Assembly (NCBI GenBank): GCA_015064095.1 | Contig: SVSW01000007.1 | Location: 1-49,525 of the forward strand | Source of the DNA: Oscillospiraceae bacterium | GTDB taxonomy: Bacteria > Bacillota > Clostridia > Oscillospirales > CAG-272 | DNA length: 49,525 nt | Reading direction: 5' to 3' | Part shown: positions 17,305-26,332 of the stretch, one piece after another | Layout: each line of letters begins with the position of its first letter | How positions within the stretch are numbered: the first letter of the stretch is position 1 | Notes under the pieces: generated by a model | The model's input: the letters and a program-made list of their open reading frames with translations, nothing else | Told to the model about the DNA's origin: nothing | Database searches by the model: none | Program-made: the position numbers and the translations under genes

Positions 17305-18410
17305 TTTACTAAATCCTTTATTTCCTTATAAATAAGCTTTTCAACGTCATTTGCGGCAAACGCGGCGATCGCCTGCTCCATGCCTGCTCGGCGCGCTTTG
17401 TTCTCGATAAGACTCGAAACGGTATCCACGACAAGCTCGCTCGTCAGGTCCTTTTGTGCGATCAAGGCAACCGCGCCCGCATCGGCTAAGACTTTTGCGT
17501 TCTTGAACTGGTGATCGTCCGTCACATACGGTGAGGGGATCATTATCGCCGCCTTTTTCATTCGCGCCATTTCGGTGACGGTCATAGCGCCCGCACGGCA
17601 GATGACCAGATCTGCTGCGGCGAGCTTTTTCGGCATATCGTAAATGTATTCGTTGATCTGTATGTTTTCGCACTTTCCAAGGCCCGCAGCATCGAACGCT
17701 TTTTTGAAACCGTCAAAGCGCTCACGTCCCGTAGCGTGTATGTGGAGCACCTCGGGGTGCGCCGCATCGTAGTTCTTCATTATTTCGAGCGCGGCGTCAT
17801 TTATTGCGGGCGCACCGAGGCTTCCGCCGTATGAAAGCAAAATGTACTTGTACTTTTTATCAATTCCGAGTGCCGCACGCGCCTCGGCTTTGCCGAGCGT
17901 GCCGAATTCCCCGCGCAAAGGATTTCCGACAACGGCAAGCTTATTTTTAGCCGTCAGGCGTTCTGCCGCCTGAGGAAAATTCAGCAAGATACGGTCAACT
18001 CGGTCTTCAAGCATCTTTACGGCTTTGCCGGGATATGCGTTCGACTCGTGCACGAGCGTTGGTATGCCGAGCTCGGCGGCGGCGCGCAACGGCGCGTAGC
18101 AAACGTGTCCGCCCGTTCCGATCACGATGTCCGGCTGCAATTTTTTTATGATTTTTTTTGCGGTTTTCGGAGAGGTAAAATAATACCAAGCCGCGATGAG
18201 ATTTTTCGGCGAGAGCGAGCGCGAAAATCCGCGCGACTCAACATGATATATGGGATAGCCCTCTCGCGCAGCAAGGCGGTTCTCTATACCCCGCTTCGTG
18301 CCGATATACGCGATCTCGGCGTTCGGCTCGTTCTTTTTTATGATATCGGCGATCGCCAGTGCGGGATTTACGTGACCGCCGGTGCCGCCACCTGTTAAAA
18401 GCACTCTCAT
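17301..18410 (-). CDS. murG: UDP-GlcNAc transferase MurG (lipid II synthesis)
   Basis: Transfers GlcNAc to lipid I at the inner face of the membrane, making lipid II. The 369-aa GT-B product shows the N-terminal GGTGGHVNPALA loop and the acceptor-side HESNAYPGKAVK. The donor-site segment ICRAGAMTVTEM is typical. AAGAAGG precedes the ATG. It lies one base after the ftsW stop and its own stop overlaps ftsQ, so it is tightly coupled in the dcw operon. Confidence 0.97.
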   Translation of the reverse strand: MRVLLTGGGTGGHVNPALAIADIIKKNEPNAEIAYIGTKRGIENRLAAREGYPIYHVESRGFSRSLSPKNLIAAWYYFTSPKTAKKIIKKLQPDIVIGTGGHVCYAPLRAAAELGIPTLVHESNAYPGKAVKMLEDRVDRILLNFPQAAERLTAKNKLAVVGNPLRGEFGTLGKAEARAALGIDKKYKYILLSYGGSLGAPAINDAALEIMKNYDAAHPEVLHIHATGRERFDGFKKAFDAAGLGKCENIQINEYIYDMPKKLAAADLVICRAGAMTVTEMARMKKAAIMIPSPYVTDDHQFKNAKVLADAGAVALIAQKDLTSELVVDTVSSLIENKARRAGMEQAIAAFAANDVEKLIYKEIKDLVK

Positions 18411-18411
18411 T

Positions 18412-19701
18412 TTATACCTTCTTAGATGAATATCTTGAAATTGAAAGAATTATACCCATTTCGAATATCTGAACCGCGAGCGCCGTTCCGCCGGAGCTAA
18501 AAAACGGAAGCGAGATGCCCGTGTTCGGCATTGAGTTGGTGACAACTGCGATGTTCAGTATCACCTGAAGCGCGAGCTTGACTGTCAGTCCGTATGCCAC
18601 GAGCTGTGAAAAGCGGTCGGACGCGCGCGAAGCGATCTTAAAGCCGCGCCAGATGAGAAATCCGAAAAGCGAGAGTATCAGGACCGCACCCACAAATCCG
18701 AGCTCCTCACAGATTATCGTGAAGATGAAGTCGTTTTGCGGCTGTGAAACATAGCCGTATTTTTGTCGGCTGTTGCCAAGTCCGAGCCCAAAGATACCGC
18801 CCGAACCGATCGCATAAAGCCCTTGCAGGGTCTGCCATGCGGAGCCCAGAGGGTCGACCTGCTCAATAAAGAGCCAAGTGTAAACACGGTCCTGAGCATA
18901 GCTTGATACAAGTATCAAAAATGCTCCCGCAAATGCGATCACACCGAAAATAAGGAATATCCACTTGGTTTTAGTGCCGCCGAGATACATAACGGCAATA
19001 CCTATCATTCCGATGATCATAACGCCCGAAATGTGCTTTTCAAGCATAACGAGCACGATTATAATGCCTATTATAAGTCCCGGGGAAATCACGCCGTGGC
19101 GAACGCTTCCGCCAAAAACATGATCCGAGGATATCTCTTTTTGGTAATGGGACATATACAGTGCCAACATCATGATGACCGCCATTTTGGCGATCTCGGA
19201 CGGCTGTATCGTAATAGGTCCAACCTCGATCCAGCGCTGTGCTCCGCCGCCACTCGTACCGATAACAAGAACAAGCAGGAGCATAACGACAGACAGCCCG
19301 TAAACGCCGAAGCTAAACATCTTCCAAAAGCGTGGATTTGCGTACACAACGAAAAATGCCGTTCCCGCTGTTGCAATAAGTGCAAAGAAAATGTAATGCT
19401 TTAAAAAGTAAAAGCTATCGCCGTACATATCCTCCGCATAAAAATGGCTGGCTGAAAAGCTCATCATAGCGCCAAAGGCAAGAAGTGCTATCACCGTGAC
19501 AAGGAACTGAATATCTATCCCCGAACGGACGAGCACGCGCTCTTCCTTGGGTTCTTCTTTTTTATGTATCGTCTCGGTGAAGATTATATCGCGGCGCGCG
19601 CGCTTTTCATCGTAATCGTGATAGATCCTGTCTGCCTTTTTTTTGATCCGATCAGCACTTTTTTTGAAGAAGTTGACCGGTTTTTTGCCGTTATTATTCA
19701 A
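18412..19701 (-). CDS. ftsW: SEDS glycosyltransferase FtsW (SpoVE-like), TTG start
   Basis: Polymerises lipid II at the septum with a class B PBP. The 429-aa product has about ten membrane segments and the SEDS hallmarks GGGAQRWIEVGPITIQPSE and NTGISLPFFSSGG near the C-terminus. The first 60 residues are a charged cytoplasmic extension (KKSADRIKKKADRIYHDYDEK region). The start is TTG, nine bases after GGGAGG; no ATG start fits better. mraY ends 20 nt upstream, with no murD between them. A SpoVE role in sporulation cannot be excluded. Confidence 0.95.
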   Translation of the reverse strand: MNNNGKKPVNFFKKSADRIKKKADRIYHDYDEKRARRDIIFTETIHKKEEPKEERVLVRSGIDIQFLVTVIALLAFGAMMSFSASHFYAEDMYGDSFYFLKHYIFFALIATAGTAFFVVYANPRFWKMFSFGVYGLSVVMLLLVLVIGTSGGGAQRWIEVGPITIQPSEIAKMAVIMMLALYMSHYQKEISSDHVFGGSVRHGVISPGLIIGIIIVLVMLEKHISGVMIIGMIGIAVMYLGGTKTKWIFLIFGVIAFAGAFLILVSSYAQDRVYTWLFIEQVDPLGSAWQTLQGLYAIGSGGIFGLGLGNSRQKYGYVSQPQNDFIFTIICEELGFVGAVLILSLFGFLIWRGFKIASRASDRFSQLVAYGLTVKLALQVILNIAVVTNSMPNTGISLPFFSSGGTALAVQIFEMGIILSISRYSSKKV

Positions 19702-19721
19702 TTCCGGTCACCTCCCGAAAA

Positions 19722-20720
19722 TTACATTAAATACGCCGCAGCGCAGAAGATAACGGTGAAGACCGAGAAAACAAAAACTATCTTTACCTCGCTCCAACCG
19801 CACTTTTCAAAATGATGGTGTATCGGCGCCATCTTAAAAACTCTCTTTTTTCTGCCTGAGAGCTTGAAGACCGATACCTGAATTATATCCGAAATCGCCT
19901 CTATAATGAATATAAGACCTGCCAGAGCTATGATAAGCGGCTCGCCGATCATAAATGCAGAGCCGACGAGTATGCCGCCGAAAAAGAGCGAGCCCGTATC
20001 TCCCATAAAGACCTTTGCGGGATAGAAATTAAACACGAGAAATCCGAGCGCGCCGCCGATCGTGGACGCCGACATAAGCTCAAGCGAGCGATTTTCGGTC
20101 TTCATTGCTATCAGCGCATAAAGTGCCGAAACGATCGCGGTCTGGCTTGCCGCAAGCCCGTCTATGCCGTCCGTCAGATTGACGCTGTTGACGATTCCGA
20201 CGATCAGCACGACTGCAAAGAGATAATAGAAAACACCGAGATCAAAAGAAATATCGGTGAAAGGAACGGCCAGCACCGTCGAAACATTGTCGGTCAGGCG
20301 CATAGCGAGCATATAAAGCACCGCGCAAAGCGTTTGCAGTATGAGCTTCTGATACCAGCGAAGTCCCTCGTTCTGCTTTTTTGTGAGCTTTTTGTAATCA
20401 TCGAAGAACCCGATCATGCCGTTAGCTACACCAAGTCCCAAGGTCAAAGCCAAGGGCGCAAGCTCGCCGACAGTACCGCGAATCGAGGAGATAACGGTGA
20501 TGATAAGCAAAATGCCGAGCATACCGATGATAAATCCGATCCCGCCCATCGTCGGTGTTCCCTCTTTTGTTTTTTGATGCCAGATCGGGCCGATCTCAAG
20601 TATCTTCTGCCCGAGCTTGTGAGCGCGCAGTATCGGTATAATTATGCGTAAAAGCACGCAAGAGAGTGCAAACACTCCGAAAAGCACTATCAGAAATTCC
20701 GCAAGAAGCTCTTTATTCAT
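19722..20720 (-). CDS. mraY: Phospho-MurNAc-pentapeptide transferase MraY
   Basis: Integral membrane enzyme that transfers phospho-MurNAc-pentapeptide to undecaprenyl phosphate, forming lipid I. The 332-aa product has about ten membrane segments and the conserved catalytic aspartates in FFDDYKKLTKK, NLTDGIDGLA and FMGDTGSLFFGG. The HHH motif is present in MAPIHHHFEKCGW. It starts four bases after the murF stop. Confidence 0.98.
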   Translation of the reverse strand: MNKELLAEFLIVLFGVFALSCVLLRIIIPILRAHKLGQKILEIGPIWHQKTKEGTPTMGGIGFIIGMLGILLIITVISSIRGTVGELAPLALTLGLGVANGMIGFFDDYKKLTKKQNEGLRWYQKLILQTLCAVLYMLAMRLTDNVSTVLAVPFTDISFDLGVFYYLFAVVLIVGIVNSVNLTDGIDGLAASQTAIVSALYALIAMKTENRSLELMSASTIGGALGFLVFNFYPAKVFMGDTGSLFFGGILVGSAFMIGEPLIIALAGLIFIIEAISDIIQVSVFKLSGRKKRVFKMAPIHHHFEKCGWSEVKIVFVFSVFTVIFCAAAYLM

Positions 20721-20724
20721 AGTC

Positions 20725-22089
20725 CTATATCCTCTTTAATATCTCAATTATTTTTTCCTCGCGCATCGCGCGACTTGCCTTGAAAAGCACCGTATCACCC
20801 GGTAAAAGCTGTGAGCTTATAAGCTCCGCTGCTCTTTCGGGGTCATCGCCCTTCATTCTGACGGTCTTGACCCCGTGAGCTTCAGCGCCTGCGGCGATAT
20901 TTTCCGCAAGCTCTCCGTAGGAAAAGAGCAAAGCCGTTCCGTTCTTTGCCGCGTATTCGCCAACCTCATAGTGGAGCTGTTTTTCGGTTTCGCCGAGCTC
21001 CTTCATGTCGCCGAGCACCGAAACAAGTCTGCCGCCCAAGCTTGAAGCAACGCAAAGCGCAGCACGCATAGATTCGGGGGAGGCATTATAGCAATCCTCG
21101 ACGAACGTGTATTCGCCGACCCGATAGATATTCTGTCTCATTTTTGTGCCGTTAAACGCCGCAACGCCGTTTTTCGCGATCGTATGGTCGATGCCGAGAA
21201 TATGTGCTGCCGCAAGTCCAAAAAGTGCCGCGCGCACATTATGCTCGCCAAACTGCGAAATATAGCAGCTCTCGCGCGTCTTATCGGGAAAAACGGCTAC
21301 AAACGATGTCCCGTGGCTCTCCTGCTTTATGTCTTTTGCAAAGAAATCACATTCGCGGTTTTCAACACCGACCGACATCGTCCGCACACCCGTTTCATAC
21401 CCCATAAGCATCGGATCGTCACCGTTTATGAGCAAAATGCCATCTTCGGTCAGTCCCGAAACGATCTCAAGCTTGGCTTTCCTTATATTCTCTCGGCTTC
21501 CGAGCAGCTCCATATGCGAGCTGCCGATATTTGTTATTATCGCAATACAGGGACGCGCCGCGCGCGACATCGCCTCGATCTCCGAAAATCCGCTCATGCC
21601 CATTTCAAGCACGGCACAATGCGTTGACGGTGAAATTTCAAGCATTGAAAGCGGCAGACCGATCACACTGTTGAAATTACCCTCTGTTTTATAGGGCGCA
21701 AGCGGCGAAAGTGCCGCCGCCGTAAATTCCTTCGTGGTGGTCTTCCCAACGCTTCCCGTGATCGCCACGGTCCGCTCGGGGCGCGGCGAATTTTCAGCCG
21801 CTTTTATAAGCGCGCCGACGCTATCATTCACTATCACACCCGAAATACCGTCTTCTGTCTTCCGTTCGCAAAGCACGCAGCGTGCGCCGAGCGCTTTTGC
21901 CGACCCGATAAAGGCGTGACCGTCCACGCGCTCACCGCGAATGGCGACAAAAAGAGTGTTTGGGTCCGCCTCGCGCGAATCGGTGCATATATATGAAAAT
22001 TCCGTCTCGGCGCAGCCGAAAGGCTCGCCGCTGCAAAGGGCAGCAAACTGTCGCAAGCTCATTTTTTCACGACCGAGCTTTATTTTCAT
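20725..22089 (-). CDS. murF: UDP-MurNAc-tripeptide:D-Ala-D-Ala ligase MurF
   Basis: ATP-dependent ligase that adds D-Ala-D-Ala to complete the UDP-MurNAc-pentapeptide. The 454-aa product has the N-terminal uridine-binding domain (CTDSREADPNTLFVAIRG), the ATP loop ITGSVGKTTTKE and the C-terminal Mur ligase domain (VEDCYNASPESMRAAL). The chosen ATG at 22089 has GGAG six bases upstream. Both SD and start lie at the end of a 157-nt repeated structured element. A longer in-frame reading simply translates that element and is rejected. Confidence 0.97.
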   Translation of the reverse strand: MKIKLGREKMSLRQFAALCSGEPFGCAETEFSYICTDSREADPNTLFVAIRGERVDGHAFIGSAKALGARCVLCERKTEDGISGVIVNDSVGALIKAAENSPRPERTVAITGSVGKTTTKEFTAAALSPLAPYKTEGNFNSVIGLPLSMLEISPSTHCAVLEMGMSGFSEIEAMSRAARPCIAIITNIGSSHMELLGSRENIRKAKLEIVSGLTEDGILLINGDDPMLMGYETGVRTMSVGVENRECDFFAKDIKQESHGTSFVAVFPDKTRESCYISQFGEHNVRAALFGLAAAHILGIDHTIAKNGVAAFNGTKMRQNIYRVGEYTFVEDCYNASPESMRAALCVASSLGGRLVSVLGDMKELGETEKQLHYEVGEYAAKNGTALLFSYGELAENIAAGAEAHGVKTVRMKGDDPERAAELISSQLLPGDTVLFKASRAMREEKIIEILKRI

Positions 22090-22246
22090 AGTAATCTCCA
22101 TTCCGCCGCCGGAGCGGCAGCAAAAATAATTTTGAAAATTCAAATGTGTTCGCTTTGCGACCAAAAACGGGTTCGGGTCCCGTTTTTAATTTAAATTTGG
22201 TGGCGTGAACGGTAAATGACCGAAGCAGTGGCATAATCTTTCACGC
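22090..22246 (-). repeat. 157-nt structured element, copy A (murF leader)
   Basis: Ungapped match of about 84% to 34637-34793 (132 of 157 positions by hand count). Sense-strand stems: GCGTGAA with TTCACGC (22240-22246, 22203-22209); AATTTAAAT with ATTTGAATT (22189-22197, 22137-22145), enclosing AAAAACGGG with CCCGTTTTT (22179-22187, 22163-22171) and a GGTCGC-AAA-GCGAAC hairpin; then GCCGC-TCCG-GCGGC (22114-22118, 22105-22109) just before the SD. It fills the murE-murF gap. Function unknown. Confidence 0.88.
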
Positions 22247-22248
22247 TA

Positions 22249-23676
22249 TTACCTCATTTTATATGCTTTTTGCACCAAAAGCTCCTCGCAAAACGGGTGC
22301 TTTCCATGCTCGTCAATTTCATATTTTTCGTGTCCCTTGCCCGCAAGCAAGACAACATCTCCGCTACGCGCCCGGCGCACCGCGTACTCTATCGCCTCTC
22401 GGCGATCCTCGATCAAGATGTGATCTGAATTTTTATCGGCCCCGGAAAGTATATCCTCAAATATCTTTGACTGCGGCTCACCGCGCCGATTGTCCGAGGT
22501 TATTATCACCTTGTCTGCAAGCCGCGTGGCTATTTTTGCCATCTCGGCTCGCTTACCCCTGTCACGTTCTCCGCCGCAACCGAAAACCAAAATTATGCGT
22601 TTTGCAAGCGAACGCGCGGTAATAAGGAGATTTTCAAGCGCGTCGGGTGTGTGCGCGTAATCAATGTAAACGGCGAAATCCGCGCCGTCGAGAGCCACGC
22701 GCTCCATTCTGCCGGGCACCGACGATAAGCGCCAGATGCCGTCCTTGATGTAATACGGGTCAACACCGAGCGTAACAGCGCATGCAGCCGCGCAAAGCGT
22801 GTTCATAACCGTGAAGCGCCCCGCGATGCGGCTTGCGATCCCAAATCTGCAAAGCTCTGACGAAAACACGTAGCCGCACCCGTCCGCCCCGTAATATTTT
22901 ATATCCGATGCGCGAAAATCGGCATTTTTTCTTGCCGAGCAAGTAAGAACATCGGGTATATCGGCAAGCATTTCATCATCGGCATTGACAATACCGACGC
23001 GCGAAAGCTCAAAAATGTGTTTTTTTGCCTCAAAGTAATTTTCTTTTGTTTTATGGAAATCAAGGTGGTCGCGCGTGATGTTCGTGAATATTCCAACATC
23101 AAAGCGAAGCGCGTCCGCCTTTTTCAGCGCAAGTGCGTGCGAGGAGACCTCAAGAAAAACGTATTTTGCGCCGTCTGCCGCCATTTGCGATAAAATTCCG
23201 TAGAGCCTTCCGGCATCGGGCGTGGTCATATTGCCTCCCTCGGCATCGGGCATCTCGCCCGACGGTGAAAAGGAGCCCAGCGTGCCGATGCTTCCTGTTT
23301 TTTCTCCGGCGGCATCGAATATCGAGCGAAGCATGGCAGTAACACTTGTTTTTCCGTTCGTGCCCGTCACGCCGATAAGATGCAGTCCTTCAATTCCCTG
23401 CCCGTAAAACGTTCGGCAGAGCTTTGCCTCGGCGTACCGCGCATCAGGCACAAATACGTCAGCGTCCGGGCGTTTGTCCGAAATCACCGCGAAAGCGCCG
23501 CGCGCATATGCCTCGTCAATTCTTTCGTTTCCGTCCTCGCGAGTTCCGGTCTGGCAGACAAAAAGGCTGCCTTCCTTGATCTTTCTTGTGTCCGATGTAA
23601 CAGAGCTTATTTCAACGTCCGAAAGATGTCTGGGATATTCTATCCCTGACGCCGTCAAAAGTTTCGATAGCTTCAA
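22249..23676 (-). CDS. murE: UDP-MurNAc-dipeptide:amino-acid ligase MurE, TTG start
   Basis: Adds the third amino acid, usually meso-diaminopimelate in Clostridia, to UDP-MurNAc-L-Ala-D-Glu. The 475-aa product has the ATP loop GTNGKTS (residues 105-111), TTPDAG, EVSSHAL and the ligase C-domain. The substrate-recognition motif, commonly DNPR in DAP enzymes, reads DNRR here (residues 395-398): the terminal Arg is kept and the Pro is replaced. The start is TTG, five bases after GGAGG. It follows the PBP gene closely; the repeated element separates it from murF. Confidence 0.95.
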   Translation of the reverse strand: MKLSKLLTASGIEYPRHLSDVEISSVTSDTRKIKEGSLFVCQTGTREDGNERIDEAYARGAFAVISDKRPDADVFVPDARYAEAKLCRTFYGQGIEGLHLIGVTGTNGKTSVTAMLRSIFDAAGEKTGSIGTLGSFSPSGEMPDAEGGNMTTPDAGRLYGILSQMAADGAKYVFLEVSSHALALKKADALRFDVGIFTNITRDHLDFHKTKENYFEAKKHIFELSRVGIVNADDEMLADIPDVLTCSARKNADFRASDIKYYGADGCGYVFSSELCRFGIASRIAGRFTVMNTLCAAACAVTLGVDPYYIKDGIWRLSSVPGRMERVALDGADFAVYIDYAHTPDALENLLITARSLAKRIILVFGCGGERDRGKRAEMAKIATRLADKVIITSDNRRGEPQSKIFEDILSGADKNSDHILIEDRREAIEYAVRRARSGDVVLLAGKGHEKYEIDEHGKHPFCEELLVQKAYKMR

Positions 23677-23704
23677 ATAAGCCTCCGCAAATATTATTGC
23701 TTAA

Positions 23705-26119
23705 TTATCCGTATACCTTATCGTCGCCCTCATGCGTCCACCAGCCGTTAGCGTCGTCCGAATCAAAGGTGTCAAAATAAAGCTCTACCGTCGAGCCCTT
23801 TATAAGCTCGGTGTCGGGTGCGACCGATTGACCGGTGACCACGGCGGCAGTGACGTCCTCATAATAACTCTTTCCGCTGACCGTGACATTAAAGCCGCGA
23901 TTTATGAGTATTTGTATTGCTGCGGCTGCGGTCTTTCCTTTAACATCGGGGACTTTTGCTGTATTTGCTCTCTCCTCGCTCAAAGAAGTATAGAGGTGCA
24001 GATTGAGCTTGCCGTCAACAACGTACGTGCCTGCGGCGGGCTGCTGAGAGGCTATATATTTTCCCGTGCCGACGATAGTCGGAAAATCAACGTCGGGATA
24101 ATATTCAGCGAAATGCTTTTGCAGATATTCTATTGACCAGCCCTCAAAATTCGGGACTTTGACCATAAGGTTATCCTTTTCGGACTCGGTATATATCGGG
24201 TCAACACTCATATACGGGAGGATCTCCTCCATTAATGACTGCATGTAAGGCGCGGCAACGGTCGAGCCGTATGTGCTGCCGAATTTCGGATCGGGCTCAT
24301 CACACATAAAGAACGCAGTTGCAACGGGTGCTTCGGAAGGTGCAAAAGCCATAACCGAGCCGATACGCAGATCCTTTCCCAAGATCCCGTCTCTGTCGTC
24401 ACCGACCTTTTCCGAAGTACCGGTCTTTGCCGCCACACGATATCCCGGCACATAGCAATTTTTACCGCCGTAGCCGCCGGAAACGCACTCCTCGAGTATC
24501 ACTCGAAGCGTTTCGCAAACCTCTTTGCTTGCGACCTGGCGAACCACGGTCGGATCTTGCTCAAACACCGTGTTGCCGTTCTTATCGACCGCACGAAAAA
24601 CCGTGAACGGCTTATAAAGCGTGCCGCCGTTTACAACGGCATTGACCGCCGTTATATGCTGAATACCCGTTATCTTGAAGTTCTGTCCGAAAGCCGAGGT
24701 GGCAAGCTCGACGGTGCCGAGACCTTCATACGTGTGCATAATGCTCCGTCCCTCATCGGGCAGATCTATTCCCGTTTTATCAAGATATCCGAATTTATCA
24801 AAGCTTGAATAAAAGCTGTCCTTGCCGATACCGAGACCGAGACTTATAAAGGTCACGTTGCAGGAGTTCATAAGTCCCTCGGCAAAGCACTGCGAATTAT
24901 GCAACGAGTGACAGTGCATAAGCACGCCCGCCGCCTCACGGCTTCCGCCGAGCTTTGTTCCGTCAAGAGAAACGCAGGTGAAACGGCTGTCGGTCGCATA
25001 CGGATCGGTTACCACCTTGTCATCGAGCGCCATGGCGGAGGTTATGATCTTAAAGGTAGATCCGGGGATATACGCATCACTTATCGGCTTATTTTGCCAC
25101 ATCTCGGCAAAAAGAGCGCGGCGCTTTGCATCGTAAAGCTCAGAGTCGGTATCGACCTCGCCGTTCTCCGTATAAAGATTGTTTTTCTTAACGTAATCGT
25201 CAAGCTTTTCCTGATAGTAGTCGACAAGCACAAAAGGATCGTTCAGATCAAACGCCGGTGCTGTTGACATCGCAAGTATTGCGCCGGTGTCGGGTTCCAT
25301 AACGATGCCGCAAGTGCGGTTGCGCGCACCGGTATTGATAAGCGACTGATAACATTGCTCGTCAAGTGCCTTTTGAATTTCAACGTCTATCGTCGTGTAA
25401 ACGTCACAGCCGTCAACTGCGGCAATATAGCTCTCATAATCATAGACCATCTCGTTTCCGTGCGCATCGCGCGCGGTGACCTTTTTGCCGTCCGTGCCCG
25501 CTAAAATATGATTGTACGAGCGTTCGATCCCGTAAAGACCGTTTCCGTCCGCACCGCAAAATCCGATGATGTGCGAGCCGAGCGAGCCGTAAGGGTAATA
25601 TCTTATGCTCGTCTGTTCAAGATACACCTGATTATAAAGCTCATTTTCGGCAATAAACTTATTGAGCTTGTCAATAACGCTGTCATCGCCCTCTCCGGAA
25701 TCGTCCGGAATGTTCTTTTTTATGCTGCGATAAAGCTTTGTCGTGTGCTTTGAGTTTTCGACAACGCTATCGTAATATTCTTCGCCGAGCATCTCGGAGA
25801 TCCCCTCCGCCACGAGCGAGACCTGATCAAGATCGTCCGTGCGCAGGCTGCCTGCGTACTGTATCGCCTTCGGGGAGATTATGAGATTATACGCAGTCAT
25901 GTCCGTTGCGAGTATATTTCCGTTTCTGTCATAAATATTGCCGCGCTTGGCTTTCACCGTAAGCTCGGTCGTCATTTGGTTTATGACCTTCGACTGATAT
26001 ACATCGTATTTAAAAGTCTGAATGACCAATATTCTTAAAACAAGCACCAAAAAGAGCGCAGTGATGATCATACCGACCACTGCGGAGCGTTTCAGCGTTT
26101 TATTGGTTCCGACAGACAA
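23705..26119 (-). CDS. Class B penicillin-binding protein with PASTA domains, TTG start
   Basis: Septal transpeptidase of the PbpB/SpoVD type that works with FtsW. The 804-aa product has one N-terminal membrane segment, a dimerisation domain and the transpeptidase motifs STFK (about residues 354-357), SCN (419-421) and KTGT (565-568). Two PASTA-like domains follow from about residue 640 (KVPNFEGWS and KVPDVKGKTAAAA). AGGAGG lies six bases before a TTG codon at 26119; the reading upstream of it includes the SD itself and is rejected. Whether it is the vegetative or the sporulation paralogue cannot be told. Confidence 0.93.
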   Translation of the reverse strand: MSVGTNKTLKRSAVVGMIITALFLVLVLRILVIQTFKYDVYQSKVINQMTTELTVKAKRGNIYDRNGNILATDMTAYNLIISPKAIQYAGSLRTDDLDQVSLVAEGISEMLGEEYYDSVVENSKHTTKLYRSIKKNIPDDSGEGDDSVIDKLNKFIAENELYNQVYLEQTSIRYYPYGSLGSHIIGFCGADGNGLYGIERSYNHILAGTDGKKVTARDAHGNEMVYDYESYIAAVDGCDVYTTIDVEIQKALDEQCYQSLINTGARNRTCGIVMEPDTGAILAMSTAPAFDLNDPFVLVDYYQEKLDDYVKKNNLYTENGEVDTDSELYDAKRRALFAEMWQNKPISDAYIPGSTFKIITSAMALDDKVVTDPYATDSRFTCVSLDGTKLGGSREAAGVLMHCHSLHNSQCFAEGLMNSCNVTFISLGLGIGKDSFYSSFDKFGYLDKTGIDLPDEGRSIMHTYEGLGTVELATSAFGQNFKITGIQHITAVNAVVNGGTLYKPFTVFRAVDKNGNTVFEQDPTVVRQVASKEVCETLRVILEECVSGGYGGKNCYVPGYRVAAKTGTSEKVGDDRDGILGKDLRIGSVMAFAPSEAPVATAFFMCDEPDPKFGSTYGSTVAAPYMQSLMEEILPYMSVDPIYTESEKDNLMVKVPNFEGWSIEYLQKHFAEYYPDVDFPTIVGTGKYIASQQPAAGTYVVDGKLNLHLYTSLSEERANTAKVPDVKGKTAAAAIQILINRGFNVTVSGKSYYEDVTAAVVTGQSVAPDTELIKGSTVELYFDTFDSDDANGWWTHEGDDKVYG

Positions 26120-26332
26120 ATTGCGCCTCCTGATAAAAATAAGCAAGTAAATAAATAAACGGTGACGAGACCAAAAGTCCCGTTTTGCAGATGGGCCGCC
26201 GCAAAATCGGGCTTCGTTGCCGTCTCCCGTACCTTAAGATACAGCATACGGCATCGCTCTTCACCGTTTCTCAGTTTCAAAATCCGTATCCGTACTCACC
26301 GAAAATATATGTGTTCGGCGGCGGATATATGC
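26120..26332 (-). other. 213-nt ftsL-PBP gap with palindromic structure
   Basis: No supported gene. A nested inverted repeat occupies 26160-26222. The inner arms are CCCGTTTTGC (26179-26188) and GCAAAATCGGG (26201-26211, one bulge); the outer arms are CGGTGACGA (26160-26168) and TCGTTGCCG (26214-26222). The outer arms pair fully, with two G-U wobbles, only as plus-strand RNA. A 62-codon minus frame crosses the region but lacks a good SD. Confidence 0.45.

Noticed and set aside
22090..22164. N-terminal extension of MurF that resembles a similar extension of PunA
   Set aside because: Both extensions are translations of the 157-nt repeated element; SD sites and family starts place the real ATGs at its end. 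The protein similarity is a by-product of the DNA repeat.
26092..26280. 62-codon minus-strand frame between ftsL-like and PBP genes with a hydrophobic stretch
   Set aside because: No convincing SD, overlaps the PBP start in another frame, and coincides with a palindrome that explains the sequence.
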